DNA from: Microbacteriaceae bacterium
GTDB taxonomy: Bacteria; Actinomycetota; Actinomycetes; Actinomycetales; Microbacteriaceae
Reading direction: 5' to 3'
NCBI GenBank assembly: GCA_024639845.1
Contig: JAHEGG010000004.1
Location: 1 to 64,000 of the forward strand
Length of the DNA stretch: 64,000 nt
This document shows positions 31,746-43,026 of the stretch, one piece after another. Every line of letters starts with the position of its first letter. Within the stretch, counting starts at the first letter, position 1. Made by a program: the position numbers and the translations under genes. Under the pieces are notes generated by a model. That model saw only the letters and a program-made list of their open reading frames with translations. It did no database searches and was not told the origin of the DNA.

Positions 31746-31780
31746 AAAAGGGGTCGGACTTCGGTTCGGCCCCTTTTTCT
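31746..31780 (+). terminator. rpsA terminator
   Basis: Hairpin 31746-31777: AAAAGGGGTCG pairs with CGGCCCCTTTT (one G-T pair), capped by a C-UUCG-G tetraloop, followed by a T-run. It lies 11 bp after the rpsA stop and just before coaE. Confidence 0.92.
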
Positions 31781-31783
31781 TTG

Positions 31784-31789
31784 TAGGCT
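31784..31789 (+). promoter_or_regulatory. -10 element of leaderless coaE transcript
   Basis: TAGGCT (identical to the polA hexamer), then exactly 6 nt (ttaggc), then the coaE GTG. There is no Shine-Dalgarno sequence. It lies directly after the rpsA terminator, which supports a new transcript starting here. Confidence 0.6.
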
Positions 31790-31795
31790 TTAGGC

Positions 31796-32407
31796 GTGTA
31801 TCTAGTCGGACTAACCGGTGGCATCGCCACTGGAAAAAGCAGCGTGGCTGCCCGTTGGGTGCAACTCGGAGCAACGGAAATAGATGCCGATGTTTTGGCC
31901 AGGCAGGCTGTTGAGCCGGGCTCTCAAGCACTCGTCGAGATCGTCGAGATCTTCGGTAGGCAAGTCATCACCTCCGAAGGCAGCCTTGATCGCGCTGCGG
32001 TCGCCCAGATCGTGTTCAACGATCCGACCAAGCGCCAACAACTCGAGCAAATAATTCACCCGAGGGTTCGCGAACTGGCGCAGCAGCGCATCCGAGAATT
32101 GCCGGCCGACGCGATCGCTGTCTATACGGTGCCACTTTTGGTCGAAGCGAATGTTTCACTGCCGTTCGACATGGTCGTCACGGTCGAAGCGCCGCAACAA
32201 GAACAAATCAAACGGATGGTGGCGAACCGCGGAATGTCCGAGGCAGAGGCGTTGGCCAGAATCAAGAGCCAGGCCACTCCTGCACAACGAGCGAATCGTG
32301 CCGATGTGATTTTGAACTCGAATCAGACGCTCGCCGAACTGCTTGCCGATGCCGATGCCCTCTGGACGAGAATCGTTCGGGAAGCATCTGAGAAGCAAGG
32401 CGATTAA
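31796..32407 (+). CDS. coaE: Dephospho-CoA kinase
   Basis: Phosphorylates dephospho-CoA, the last step of CoA synthesis. The 203-aa P-loop kinase has [14 protein letters not shown] (residues 4-17), [15 protein letters not shown] and HPRVREL, plus the lid region. The start is GTG at 31796, the first codon that gives the P-loop its normal N-terminal position, and it is probably leaderless. It is followed 7 bp later by uvrB, a rpsA-coaE-uvrB order typical of actinobacteria. There is no C-terminal UPF0157 fusion. Confidence 0.96.
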   Translation: MYLVGLTGGIATGKSSVAARWVQLGATEIDADVLARQAVEPGSQALVEIVEIFGRQVITSEGSLDRAAVAQIVFNDPTKRQQLEQIIHPRVRELAQQRIRELPADAIAVYTVPLLVEANVSLPFDMVVTVEAPQQEQIKRMVANRGMSEAEALARIKSQATPAQRANRADVILNSNQTLAELLADADALWTRIVREASEKQGD

Positions 32408-32414
32408 CTCACCC

Positions 32415-34490
32415 GTGGAGCCAACCAGATCATTCGCGCCGTTTGAGGTAATCAGCGAATACAAGCCAAGCGGTGATCAGCCGACAGCAATCGCCGAACT
32501 TGCCGAACGTATCAACAACGGCGAGCGTGACATAGTGCTACTCGGTGCCACCGGAACCGGAAAATCTGCGACGACCGCCTGGTTGATTGAAGCGGTGCAG
32601 CGTCCAACTCTGGTGCTCGCGCACAACAAGACTCTGGCCGCTCAGTTGGTCAACGAATTCCGTGAACTGCTGCCAAACAACGCCGTCGAATACTTCGTTT
32701 CCTACTACGACTACTACCAACCGGAAGCCTACGTTCCTCAGACGGATACCTTCATCGAGAAAGACTCGAGCATCAACGAAGAGGTCGAGCGCTTACGCTA
32801 CAAGGCCACCATGAGCCTGCTTTCGAGACGCGACGTCATCGTTGTCAGCACCGTGTCATGCATTTATGGGCTTGGCGCGCCTGCCGAATATCTGAACCAG
32901 TCAATCGCTCTGCAGGTTGGCGACAGAATCGACCGGGATGCCCTGATTCGCAAACTCGTCGACATTCAATACAAGCGCAACGACATCGACTTTTCGCGTG
33001 GAAACTTTCGAGTCAAGGGCGACACGATTGAGATCATCCCCGTTTATGACGAATTGGCAACCCGAATCGAGTTCTTCGGTGACGAAATCGAGGCGCTCTA
33101 TTCACTTTCGCCGCTGACCGGAGAGATTCAACGTCAAGAGCAGGCCGTGGCGCTGTTTCCCGCTTCTTACTATGTAGCGCCTGTCGAGCGCATGGCCGCC
33201 GCAATCGAAGCCATCGAAGAAGAGTTGGTTTGGCGCGTCAAAGAGCTTGAACAGCAGGGCAAACTGCTCGAAGCGCAGAGAATCAAGATGCGCACCACCT
33301 TTGACCTCGAAATGATTCGCGAACTAGGGTTCTGCTCTGGCATCGAAAACTACTCCCGTCACATCGACGGTCGAGCACCCGGCAGCTCACCATCTTGTCT
33401 TCTTGACTATTTTCCCGACGACTTCATCACCGTTATCGACGAGTCGCACGTCACGGTGCCGCAAATCGGCGCTATGTATGAGGGCGATTCGAGTCGAAAG
33501 CGCACACTCGTAGAGCACGGTTTCCGCCTGCCGTCAGCCCTCGACAACCGCCCACTGCGTTGGGATGAGTTTCAGGAACGTGTCGGACAGACGGTGTATC
33601 TCTCGGCGACTCCTGGCAAGTATGAACTCGGCAAGGCAGACGGAGTGGTTGAGCAGATCATCCGCCCGACCGGCTTGATCGACCCGGCCATCGTGGTCAA
33701 GCCGACCAAGGGGCAAATCGACGATCTGCTCGAGGAGATTCGCGTTCGCGCGGCGAAAGACGAGAGGGTGCTGGTCACAACCCTGACCAAAAAAATGTCA
33801 GAAGAGCTCACCGACTTCTTGACAGAGGCGGGAGTGCGGGTTCGTTACCTTCACTCGGATGTCGACACTCTGCGCCGCGTCGAACTGCTTCGTGAACTCC
33901 GTAGCGGCGTGTTCGATGTTCTAGTCGGCATCAACCTTCTGCGAGAAGGACTCGACCTTCCTGAAGTGTCGCTGGTTTCAATTCTCGACGCGGACAAACA
34001 GGGATTCTTGCGCTCGGCAACATCGCTGATTCAAACCATCGGTCGAGCCGCAAGAAACATCAACGGTGAAGTGCACATGTATGCAGACAACATCACCGAC
34101 GCCATGCACAAGGCGATCGAAGAAACCGATCGCCGCCGGGCGAAGCAGGTTGCCTACAATCTTGAGCGAGGCGTAGACCCTCAGCCGCTGCGTAAAAAGA
34201 TTGCAGACATCACCGACCAGATTCTGCGCGAGGAACAAGACACAGCCGAACTGCTCGAACAGACCAAGAAACGCAAGACTCGCGACGGCAAGTCAATCGT
34301 TCCGGTTCGCAGCCGCAAAGGAATCGCGTCGATGGCTTACGACGAAATCATGGCCGTGATCATCGATCTAGACGGACAAATGAAAAACGCCGCGGCGGAG
34401 TTGCAGTTTGAACTCGCGGCGCGCATCCGTGACGAAATCAGCGAACTGAAACATGAGCTGAGGCAAATGGAGAAAGCGGGGCACGCCTAA
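32415..34490 (+). CDS. uvrB: Excinuclease ABC subunit B
   Basis: Damage-verifying helicase-like subunit of nucleotide excision repair. 691 aa from the GTG at 32415, which puts [17 protein letters not shown] at its usual place; the frame stays open 72 bp further upstream, within coaE. It shows Walker [12 protein letters not shown], the beta-hairpin region [20 protein letters not shown], helicase motifs ([23 protein letters not shown]) and the C-terminal UVR domain [18 protein letters not shown] that binds UvrC. Confidence 0.97.
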   Translation: MEPTRSFAPFEVISEYKPSGDQPTAIAELAERINNGERDIVLLGATGTGKSATTAWLIEAVQRPTLVLAHNKTLAAQLVNEFRELLPNNAVEYFVSYYDYYQPEAYVPQTDTFIEKDSSINEEVERLRYKATMSLLSRRDVIVVSTVSCIYGLGAPAEYLNQSIALQVGDRIDRDALIRKLVDIQYKRNDIDFSRGNFRVKGDTIEIIPVYDELATRIEFFGDEIEALYSLSPLTGEIQRQEQAVALFPASYYVAPVERMAAAIEAIEEELVWRVKELEQQGKLLEAQRIKMRTTFDLEMIRELGFCSGIENYSRHIDGRAPGSSPSCLLDYFPDDFITVIDESHVTVPQIGAMYEGDSSRKRTLVEHGFRLPSALDNRPLRWDEFQERVGQTVYLSATPGKYELGKADGVVEQIIRPTGLIDPAIVVKPTKGQIDDLLEEIRVRAAKDERVLVTTLTKKMSEELTDFLTEAGVRVRYLHSDVDTLRRVELLRELRSGVFDVLVGINLLREGLDLPEVSLVSILDADKQGFLRSATSLIQTIGRAARNINGEVHMYADNITDAMHKAIEETDRRRAKQVAYNLERGVDPQPLRKKIADITDQILREEQDTAELLEQTKKRKTRDGKSIVPVRSRKGIASMAYDEIMAVIIDLDGQMKNAAAELQFELAARIRDEISELKHELRQMEKAGHA

Positions 34491-34512
34491 ACGGTCAACG
34501 AACCTCGCGGGC

Positions 34513-34518
34513 TAAAAT
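34513..34518 (+). promoter_or_regulatory. -10-like element at uvrA start
   Basis: TAAAAT lies 3 nt before the ATG at 34522 but exactly 6 nt before the GTG at 34525. The 6-nt rule seen at other genes here would make GTG 34525 the leaderless start. No LexA-type box is seen in the gap after uvrB. Confidence 0.45.
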
Positions 34519-34521
34519 CTT

Positions 34522-37383
34522 ATGGTGTCTGCTCACCACGAAAACAAACTCTCCGTTCGCGGTGCAAGAGTTCATAACCTCAAGAATCTCTCGGTAGAAA
34601 TTCCGCGCGACTCGCTCGTTGTATTCACCGGTCTGAGCGGGTCTGGCAAGTCGTCGCTCGCATTCGACACGATCTTCGCCGAAGGTCAGCGTCGATACGT
34701 TGAGTCGCTGAGTGCTTATGCCAGGCAGTTTTTGGGGCAAGTCGACCGGCCAGACGTCGACTTTATCGAAGGCCTGAGTCCGGCCGTTTCGATCGACCAA
34801 AAATCGACCAACCGCAACCCGCGCTCGACGGTTGGAACCATCACCGAAATCCACGACTACCTGCGCCTGCTCTGGGCGCGCATTGGGGTGCCATTCTGCG
34901 CACACTGCGGTGAAAAGATCGTCAAGCAAACCCCTCAGCAAATAGTCGATCAGATTCTCGAGCTGGCCGAAGGAACACGTTTTCAGATCCTGGCTCAGAT
35001 TGTCGACCAAAAGAAGGGCGAGTTCGTTGACCTATTTCGCGACTTGAGCGCTCAGGGTTATGCCCGCGCTGTGGTCGACGGTGAAGTGATCTCCCTGGCC
35101 GAGGCCGCCCCGCTCAAAAAGACCTTCAAGCACGACATTTCGGTGGTCGTCGACCGATTGGTGGCGAAGCCAGACATCATCGGAAGATTGACCGATTCTG
35201 TTGAAACCGCGCTGAAGTTAGCCGGCGGTCGAATCATCATCGACCTGGTCGATGACAACACGGAAGCTGGACGACGCGTCTACAGCGAGAAGATGTCGTG
35301 CCCCAACGAACACCCGCTGTCGCTCACCGAAATCGAACCGCGCACCTTCTCGTTCAATGCACCATTCGGCGCATGCTCAGAATGTTCCGGTCTCGGTACC
35401 AAGATGGCAGTCGATCCAGAGCTTGTGCTCGGCGACCCCGCAAGCAGCATCAACCAGGGCGTTCTACTGCCCTGGTCATTCCAGGGCAAGGGTCTGATGA
35501 ACTACCTGACCCGACCGCTGGTTGCGCTAGCCAAAGAATTGAACTTTAGCCTTGACACTCCTTGGCAGGAACTGCCAGAAGAAATTCAGGACTGTGTTCT
35601 GTTCGGCAACAACTTCGAGGTGAAAGTTCGCTGGAAGAACCGTTTCGGCCGCGAGCTCAGCTATCGAACCGGTTTTGAAGGTGTGCTTCCTTATGTCGAG
35701 CGCAAGTGGACAGAAACCGAGAGCGAATATGCCCGCGACAAGTGGGCCGGCTTCTTGCGCGAGATTCCCTGCCCGGGTTGCAACGGCACCCGCTTGAAGG
35801 CCGAAGTTCTCGCAGTCAAAGTCGAAGACAAGAGCATCGCGGATGTTGCGTCCATGAGTCTTGGCGAAGCGGTCAACTTCTTCGAAACCATCGAACTGGG
35901 GGAGCGCGACGCAAAAATCGCAGCACAGGTGCTTCGCGAAATCCGCGCCAGACTCGACTTTCTCATGGCGGTCGGTCTCGACTACCTGAGCCTCGAGCGT
36001 GCGGCCGGTTCGCTGTCGGGCGGCGAAGCGCAGCGCATCCGTTTGGCAACCCAGATTGGGTCGGGCCTAACCGGCGTTCTTTATGTCTTGGATGAACCAA
36101 GCATCGGTTTGCACCAGCGCGACAACCGCCGCCTGATCGACACCCTGGTAAAGTTGCGCGATTTGGGCAACACCCTGATTGTGGTGGAACACGATGAGGA
36201 CACCATGCGAACCGCAGACTGGATCGTCGACATTGGCCCAGGTGCTGGTGTTCACGGTGGCGAGGTGGTGCACAGCGGCACCTACGCAGATCTGCTCAAG
36301 AACGATGCGTCTGTCACGGGTCAGTATGCCTCGGGCAAACTGAAAATTCAAACTCCTAAGACCAGACGACCCCTCGATCCCAACCGCAAGATTCGGGTGG
36401 TTGGCGCTCAAGAAAATAACCTCAAAGATGTCACGGTTGACTTTCCCCTGGGCGTATTCATCGCAGTTACTGGTGTCAGCGGTTCAGGCAAATCGAGCCT
36501 GGTCAACGACGTGCTCTTCTCGGTGCTTTCCAACCAGCTCAACGGAGCCAAGGTCGTTGCCGGCAAGCACACCCGCGTTGAAGGTCTCGAGCACCTCGAC
36601 AAGGTCATCCACGTCGATCAAAACCCAATCGGTCGCACACCACGCTCGAACCCAGCCACCTACACGGGTGTCTTCGACCACATCCGCAGCCTCTTCGCCG
36701 ACACCCAGGAATCAAAGGCAAGGGGTTACCTTCAGGGTCGTTTCTCGTTCAACGTGAAGGGTGGTCGCTGCGAGGCTTGCAGTGGAGACGGAACCATCCG
36801 CATCGAAATGAATTTCTTGCCCGATGTTTATGTGGCCTGCGAGGTTTGCCACGGGGCTCGCTATAACCGCGAAACCTTGCAAATTCTTTACAAGGGCAAA
36901 AACATCGCGGATGTTCTCGAAATGCCAATCGCCGAAGCAGCCGAGTTTTTCGCGCCAATCACGAAGATTGCCCGCTACCTAGAGACTCTCGTCGATGTCG
37001 GTCTCGGCTATGTTCGACTCGGTCAAAGCGCCACAACGCTATCCGGCGGTGAAGCGCAGCGAGTCAAGTTGGCAACCGAGTTGCAACGCCGCTCCACCGG
37101 TCGCAGTATCTACGTTCTCGACGAACCAACCACCGGATTACATTTCGAGGATGTTCGCAAGCTGCTCATCGTGCTGAATTCGCTCGTCGAAAAGGGCAAC
37201 TCGGTAATCGTTATCGAGCACAACCTTGACGTGATCAAATCTGCCGACTGGTTGATCGACCTCGGCCCAGAGGGTGGCTCGCGAGGTGGAACGATTCTCG
37301 CGGAGGGCACGCCCGAGCAGGTCGCCAAGGTAAGCAAGTCATACACCGGGCAGTTCTTGGCTGAAATTCTCAAAGCAAACTGA
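34522..37383 (+). CDS. uvrA: Excinuclease ABC subunit A
   Basis: Damage-sensing ATPase that loads UvrB. About 953 aa. It has two ABC cassettes, with P-loops [13 protein letters not shown] (near residue 37) and [13 protein letters not shown] (near 650), and signatures [17 protein letters not shown] and [16 protein letters not shown]. Zinc fingers are at CAHC/CPGC near residues 128-420 and CEACSGDG...[10 protein letters not shown] near 750. The ATG at 34522 may be replaced by the next codon, GTG 34525, if the transcript is leaderless. The stop overlaps the uvrC ATG by one base. Confidence 0.97.
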   Translation: MVSAHHENKLSVRGARVHNLKNLSVEIPRDSLVVFTGLSGSGKSSLAFDTIFAEGQRRYVESLSAYARQFLGQVDRPDVDFIEGLSPAVSIDQKSTNRNPRSTVGTITEIHDYLRLLWARIGVPFCAHCGEKIVKQTPQQIVDQILELAEGTRFQILAQIVDQKKGEFVDLFRDLSAQGYARAVVDGEVISLAEAAPLKKTFKHDISVVVDRLVAKPDIIGRLTDSVETALKLAGGRIIIDLVDDNTEAGRRVYSEKMSCPNEHPLSLTEIEPRTFSFNAPFGACSECSGLGTKMAVDPELVLGDPASSINQGVLLPWSFQGKGLMNYLTRPLVALAKELNFSLDTPWQELPEEIQDCVLFGNNFEVKVRWKNRFGRELSYRTGFEGVLPYVERKWTETESEYARDKWAGFLREIPCPGCNGTRLKAEVLAVKVEDKSIADVASMSLGEAVNFFETIELGERDAKIAAQVLREIRARLDFLMAVGLDYLSLERAAGSLSGGEAQRIRLATQIGSGLTGVLYVLDEPSIGLHQRDNRRLIDTLVKLRDLGNTLIVVEHDEDTMRTADWIVDIGPGAGVHGGEVVHSGTYADLLKNDASVTGQYASGKLKIQTPKTRRPLDPNRKIRVVGAQENNLKDVTVDFPLGVFIAVTGVSGSGKSSLVNDVLFSVLSNQLNGAKVVAGKHTRVEGLEHLDKVIHVDQNPIGRTPRSNPATYTGVFDHIRSLFADTQESKARGYLQGRFSFNVKGGRCEACSGDGTIRIEMNFLPDVYVACEVCHGARYNRETLQILYKGKNIADVLEMPIAEAAEFFAPITKIARYLETLVDVGLGYVRLGQSATTLSGGEAQRVKLATELQRRSTGRSIYVLDEPTTGLHFEDVRKLLIVLNSLVEKGNSVIVIEHNLDVIKSADWLIDLGPEGGSRGGTILAEGTPEQVAKVSKSYTGQFLAEILKAN

Positions 37384-39239
37384 TGTCTACCGAACTCGAA
37401 TGGCGCCCCAAAACCGGTGACATTCCGGTCGCGCCAGGCGTCTATCGCTGGCTCGACGCCAAGGGACGCATTCTCTATGTGGGTAAGGCCAAAAATCTTC
37501 GGGCGAGGCTGAGCTCGTACTTTGCACCGCTCGACTCACTTCACGCGCGAACCCGCCGAATGGTCGAGACGGCTCGCGACCTGCAGTGGACGATCGTCAA
37601 GTCTGAGTTCGAGGCCCTCCAACTCGAATTCATGTGGATCAAGGAATTCGATCCACCGTTTAATGTTCGCCTGCGAGATGACAAGTCATATCCATACTTG
37701 GCGATCACACTTGCCGACGAGGTGCCGAGGGTTTTCATCACTCGAAATCGTGAACTTCGAGGCGTGAAATACTTTGGCCCGTTCATGAATGCCTGGGCAC
37801 TGCGCGAAACCCTCGACACTCTGCTCAAGGTTTATCCGGTGCGCTCCTGTTCACCCGGTGTCTATCAACGGGCAAAGTCGGCAAATCGAGCATGCCTGCT
37901 CGGAGACATCGGAAAATGCGCGGCGCCTTGCGTGGCTCGCACCAGCACCAGCGAGCATCAGCAAATCGCCAAAGATCTAGCCGATTTCATGAACCGAGGC
38001 GATACCTCACACGTCGATGAATTGCGAGCCAAGATGAGCGCTGCATCGGAGGATCAACAGTACGAGCTGGCCGCGCATCTTCGTGACAGTGCCGAAGCTC
38101 TTGAAACTGTGCTTGAAAAGAGCAGCATCGTCTTTACCGACCAGACCGACGCGGACGTCTTTGGTATCTGCGACGACGAGCTTGCCGCCGCGGTTGCCAT
38201 GTTCAAGGTGCGCGGTGGACGCATTCGCGGAGTTCGCGGCTGGATTGTCGACAAGGAGCTTCAGCGTGACTCCGCCGAAGTCGTCGAATACGTCTTGCAG
38301 GCTCACTACGCCCAAACCGACGCGGATGTTCCCAAAGAAGTTCTCGTTCCAGTTCTGCCCGAGGATGCATCTGCGCTGCAGTTGTGGCTGAAACAGCGCC
38401 GAGACGGTGCGGTTAACCTTCGAGTTCCAAACAGAGGTGACAAGAAAGCGCTAGCCGAAACGGCGACTGTTAACGCCAAGCACTCGCTGATGCTCTATAA
38501 AACCAAGCGGTCGAGCGATTTCACGGCGCGCGCCGACGCGCTGGCCGGCATTCAGAAGGCACTGGGCTTAGCCGACGCCCCGCTGCGCATCGAGTGTGTT
38601 GATATTTCTCACCTCCAGGGCACCAACGTTGTTGGCTCACTAGTAGTGTTTGAAGACGGTCTGCCGAAGAAGGATCATTACCGGCGGTTCGCAATCGAGT
38701 CGACCACCGATGACACCGATTCGATTTATCAGGTGCTGATGCGGCGACTTAAGTACTTAGCTCAACCGGAATTAGACGAAACCGACCCAGACAAGCCAAA
38801 GAAGTTTGCTTATCGACCCGGTCTGCTCCTGATCGACGGGGGAGAGCCTCAGGTGAACGCCGCGGCAAGGGCAGTTCGCGACAGCGGCGTTGAAGGTCTT
38901 GCAGTGGTAGGCATAGCCAAGCGACTCGAAGAGCTCTGGTTGCCCGGAAACCCATTCCCTGTAATCCTGCCCCGTGCCAGCGATGAACTATTTCTGCTTC
39001 AAAGAATTCGAGACGAGGCCCACCGGTTTGCGATCTCTTTCCAGCGGCAGAAACGCAAGGCAGGCATTGCCAGTGAGCTGGAGGGCATCGAAGGGCTAGG
39101 CGAGAAGAGAGTCAAGGCTCTGCTGAAACACTTTGGTTCAGCCAAACGTATGCGCGTAGCATCCGTGGCAGAAATCTCCGATGTCGCCGGAATCGGAGTG
39201 GTTTTGGCCACCCAGATTCATTCGCAGCTCAACGCCTGA
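37383..39239 (+). CDS. uvrC: Excinuclease ABC subunit C
   Basis: Makes both incisions of nucleotide excision repair. 618 aa. The GIY-YIG nuclease (residues ~15-95) has PGVYRWLDAKGRILYVGKAK; the UVR domain lies near residues 205-240 (SEDQQYELAAHLRDSAEAL). The RNase H-like second nuclease has VDISHLQGTNVVGSLVVFE. Helix-hairpin-helix repeats are at the C terminus (EGLGEKRVKALLKHFGS, SDVAGIGVVLATQI). The ATG shares a base with the uvrA stop (TGATG), so uvrA and uvrC are coupled. Confidence 0.97.
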   Translation: MSTELEWRPKTGDIPVAPGVYRWLDAKGRILYVGKAKNLRARLSSYFAPLDSLHARTRRMVETARDLQWTIVKSEFEALQLEFMWIKEFDPPFNVRLRDDKSYPYLAITLADEVPRVFITRNRELRGVKYFGPFMNAWALRETLDTLLKVYPVRSCSPGVYQRAKSANRACLLGDIGKCAAPCVARTSTSEHQQIAKDLADFMNRGDTSHVDELRAKMSAASEDQQYELAAHLRDSAEALETVLEKSSIVFTDQTDADVFGICDDELAAAVAMFKVRGGRIRGVRGWIVDKELQRDSAEVVEYVLQAHYAQTDADVPKEVLVPVLPEDASALQLWLKQRRDGAVNLRVPNRGDKKALAETATVNAKHSLMLYKTKRSSDFTARADALAGIQKALGLADAPLRIECVDISHLQGTNVVGSLVVFEDGLPKKDHYRRFAIESTTDDTDSIYQVLMRRLKYLAQPELDETDPDKPKKFAYRPGLLLIDGGEPQVNAAARAVRDSGVEGLAVVGIAKRLEELWLPGNPFPVILPRASDELFLLQRIRDEAHRFAISFQRQKRKAGIASELEGIEGLGEKRVKALLKHFGSAKRMRVASVAEISDVAGIGVVLATQIHSQLNA

Positions 39240-39353
39240 TCGGCGGTCTTTCAACCGATTTGGTAACGGTCGGAAGATATTCGAAAAAGGCACTCTCGGG
39301 CGTGTCGCGAGAGAGTAAACTCAACAAGCAAACGCCTAGAGAAAGCCAGAAAC

Positions 39354-40226
39354 GTGCCCGAGCAAACTCACCAGTTCATGGTAGTTACGGGCATGTCGGG
39401 AGCAGGACGTTCCACCGTAGCCAATGCCCTCGAAGACCTCGGCTGGTATGTAGTTGACAACCTGCCTCCGCAAATGCTCGGCCCGATCAGCGACCTTTTT
39501 ACTCTGACCAAAAACACCAGCCCGAGACTAGCCGTGGTGATCGATGTTCGCGGAGGTGAGTTGTTTGGAGAATTTCTTTCGCACATCGAGGCACTTCGAT
39601 CCAGACAGATCTCGCTTCGTGTCCTATTTCTAGAAGCCTCCGATAGCGCGCTTGTGAAGCGATTTGAGTCGGTACGCCGGCCTCATCCGCTCCAGGGCGA
39701 CGGCACCATTCTCGACGGCATCTCGACCGAAAGAAACATGCTTCTCGGAGTTCGTGAATCGGCTGACTATGTGATCGATACTTCAGACCTCAACATCCAT
39801 CAGCTATCGACCAAGGTGAGCGATGAATTTGGCGTGGAGTCTTCGGCTCGCCTAGCCATCACGATTCAGTCTTTTGGTTTCAAACACGGATTACCGACCG
39901 ATGCGGATCACGTGATCGACATGCGTTTTCTGCCGAACCCTTTCTGGAATGAATCTTTGAGGCCGTTCAATGGTGAAGACCAGCCGGTGGCCGACTTCGT
40001 GCTATCCCAGACCGGCGCGATGGAATTTATCGAAAACTACGTTGCAGCCCTAAGGCCAGTTTTCGCAGGCTATCTTCGCGAAAATAAGCGGTACGCAACG
40101 ATTGCAGTTGGCTGCACGGGTGGCAAACATCGATCGGTTGCAACAGCCAGAAAACTAGCCGAACTTCTTTCGACCGACCCTGAACTAGCAATTAGCGTGA
40201 AACACCGCGACATTGGAAAGGAGTGA
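39354..40226 (+). CDS. rapZ: RNase adapter / nucleotide-binding protein RapZ (YvcJ family)
   Basis: 290-aa P-loop protein with Walker [12 protein letters not shown] (residues 11-21) followed by [13 protein letters not shown], and the conserved C-terminal [16 protein letters not shown]. In E. coli RapZ senses glucosamine-6-phosphate and steers small-RNA decay; in actinobacteria the role is less clear. The start GTG at 39354 follows an AGAGAAAG stretch. The 114-bp gap after uvrC holds TAAACT at 39316-39321, a possible -10 box, and an inverted repeat CTCTCG/CGAGAG around 39294-39314. The yvcK gene usually between rapZ and whiA is missing. Confidence 0.93.
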   Translation: MPEQTHQFMVVTGMSGAGRSTVANALEDLGWYVVDNLPPQMLGPISDLFTLTKNTSPRLAVVIDVRGGELFGEFLSHIEALRSRQISLRVLFLEASDSALVKRFESVRRPHPLQGDGTILDGISTERNMLLGVRESADYVIDTSDLNIHQLSTKVSDEFGVESSARLAITIQSFGFKHGLPTDADHVIDMRFLPNPFWNESLRPFNGEDQPVADFVLSQTGAMEFIENYVAALRPVFAGYLRENKRYATIAVGCTGGKHRSVATARKLAELLSTDPELAISVKHRDIGKE

Positions 40227-40228
40227 CC

Positions 40229-41203
40229 TTGGCTCTTACAGCAGAAGTAAAAGACGAGCTAGCTCGAATCGAGATCACCAAGAAATCGCTGCGCAATGCA
40301 GAACTTGCAACCGTTTTGAGGTTTTCGGGCGGATTGCACCTGATTTCTGGTCGAATCGTCATCGAGGTCGAAATCGATAACGCACAGATTGCGCGTCGGC
40401 TCAGCAAAGACTTGGTCGAACTCTACGGAATTAAGAGCGAATTAGCGACCATCTCGGCTGGCGGATTGCGTCGCAGCACCAAATATCTGCTGAGGGTCGT
40501 CGAACAGGGCGAGCTACTTGCTCGCCAGACCGGACTTCTCGACACCAGAGGGCGTCCGGTTCGAGGTTTGCCGGCTGCGCTTGTCGCGGGCTCATTAGAA
40601 GAGGCACAGGCGATTTGGCGCGGAGCGTTTCTCTCGCACGGTTCGCTCACCGATCCTGGGCGATCGGCCGCCCTAGAAGTGACCGCGCCGGGCAACGAAG
40701 CAGCGATGGCACTCGTAGGGGTAGCACGAAGACTCGGAATCGTAGCTAAAGCACGTGAAGTCAGGGGAGTGCACCGAGTTGTCGTTCGTGAAGGCGAAGC
40801 GATTGCTGCGATGCTCACTCACATGGGTGCTCACACTCAGGTTTTGCGCTGGGAAGAAATGCGCCTAAGACGCGAGGTGCGTGCCACTGCAAATCGCCTT
40901 GCCAACTTCGACGACGCCAACCTTCGCCGCAGCGCCCAAGCGGCAGTGGCCGCCGGTGCCAGGGTTGAGCGTGCGCTTGAAATCCTCGGTGAGGACATCC
41001 CAGATCACCTCGCCTACGCCGGCAAACTTCGCCTAGAGCACAAGCAGGCGAGCCTCGACGAGTTGGGTCACCTGGCGAACCCGCCGATGACCAAGGATGC
41101 GATCGCCGGCCGGATTCGAAGACTGCTCGCAATGGCCGACAAGCGTGCCGAAGAACTCGGTATTCCATCTACCGACGCGTTCCTGCCGGATGACATGGAA
41201 TAA
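40229..41203 (+). CDS. whiA: WhiA family DNA-binding regulator
   Basis: 324 aa from the TTG at 40229. This start is chosen because AAAGGAG (40217-40223) lies 5 nt upstream and the protein then begins [15 protein letters not shown], the family N terminus; a GTG at 40223 is inside the ribosome binding site. It has a LAGLIDADG-like N-terminal half ([35 protein letters not shown]) and a C-terminal helix-turn-helix ([34 protein letters not shown]). WhiA controls sporulation septation in Streptomyces and division genes elsewhere. This probably non-sporulating lineage keeps it, perhaps for division control. Confidence 0.93.
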   Translation: MALTAEVKDELARIEITKKSLRNAELATVLRFSGGLHLISGRIVIEVEIDNAQIARRLSKDLVELYGIKSELATISAGGLRRSTKYLLRVVEQGELLARQTGLLDTRGRPVRGLPAALVAGSLEEAQAIWRGAFLSHGSLTDPGRSAALEVTAPGNEAAMALVGVARRLGIVAKAREVRGVHRVVVREGEAIAAMLTHMGAHTQVLRWEEMRLRREVRATANRLANFDDANLRRSAQAAVAAGARVERALEILGEDIPDHLAYAGKLRLEHKQASLDELGHLANPPMTKDAIAGRIRRLLAMADKRAEELGIPSTDAFLPDDME

Positions 41204-41251
41204 GGCGCCTAACAACTTTCTTAGCGATAGCAAGACCCAAGGAGAAAACGA

Positions 41252-41875
41252 ATGAGCAAATATACACTTCCCGACCTCGGCTACGACTACGGAGCGCTTG
41301 AACCAAACATCTCGGGCAAGATCATGGAGTTACACCACGACAAGCACCACTTGGCTTATGTCAACGGCGCGAACTCGGCACTCGACCTGCTCGCCGAGGC
41401 TCGCGACAAGAACGACCTGACCTGGGTGAACAAACTGCAGAAAGACCTCGCCTTCAACCTGGCAGGTCACGTAAACCACACCGTGTTCTGGCGCAACCTT
41501 TCGCCAGAGGGCGGGGACAAGCCAGTCGGCGAACTAGCCGCTGCGATGGACGAGTTCTTTGGTTCGTTTGATGCTTTCCGGGCCCATTTCACCGCATGCG
41601 CGCTAGGCATTCAAGGCAGCGGATGGGCCATCTTAGCTTGGGACGTCTTAGGTCAAAAGCTGATCATTGAACAGCTTTACGACCACCAGGGAAACCTCGC
41701 ACCAGCCAGCATTCCGCTTCTGATGCTCGACATGTGGGAGCACGCCTTCTACCTGGACTATCAGAACGTCAAAGGCGAGTATGTCAAGGCATTTTGGAAC
41801 ATCGTCTCGTGGCCAGACGTGATGGCTCGTTTCGAGGCTGCTCGCAGCAAAACGGCTGGTCTGCTGCTAGTCTGA
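41252..41875 (+). CDS. sodA: Superoxide dismutase (Fe/Mn type)
   Basis: Dismutates superoxide to oxygen and hydrogen peroxide. The 207-aa protein has metal ligands His28 (MELHHDKHH), a second His in [13 protein letters not shown], and Asp and His in [12 protein letters not shown]. Iron or manganese use cannot be assigned. There is no signal peptide, so it is cytoplasmic. An AAGGAG ribosome binding site lies 8 nt before the ATG. It sits between whiA and the gapA-pgk-tpiA glycolytic cluster. Confidence 0.96.
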   Translation: MSKYTLPDLGYDYGALEPNISGKIMELHHDKHHLAYVNGANSALDLLAEARDKNDLTWVNKLQKDLAFNLAGHVNHTVFWRNLSPEGGDKPVGELAAAMDEFFGSFDAFRAHFTACALGIQGSGWAILAWDVLGQKLIIEQLYDHQGNLAPASIPLLMLDMWEHAFYLDYQNVKGEYVKAFWNIVSWPDVMARFEAARSKTAGLLLV

Positions 41876-41913
41876 TAGGAGTATTTGCTCCCAATGGTGC
41901 GCGGCAAAACTGA

Positions 41914-42987
<1,074 letters not shown>

Positions 42988-43026
42988 GCCGAGTCACTCA
43001 ACTTCCAAAACGTAAAAGGCTAATCA

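Noticed and set aside
34491-34521. LexA (SOS) box before uvrA
   Set aside because: No TCGAAC-N4-GTTCGA-like sequence in this gap or before uvrB.
39239-39260. Hairpin ATCGG/CCGAT after uvrC as a terminator
   Set aside because: Only 5 bp of stem, an 11-nt loop and no T-run; too weak to call.
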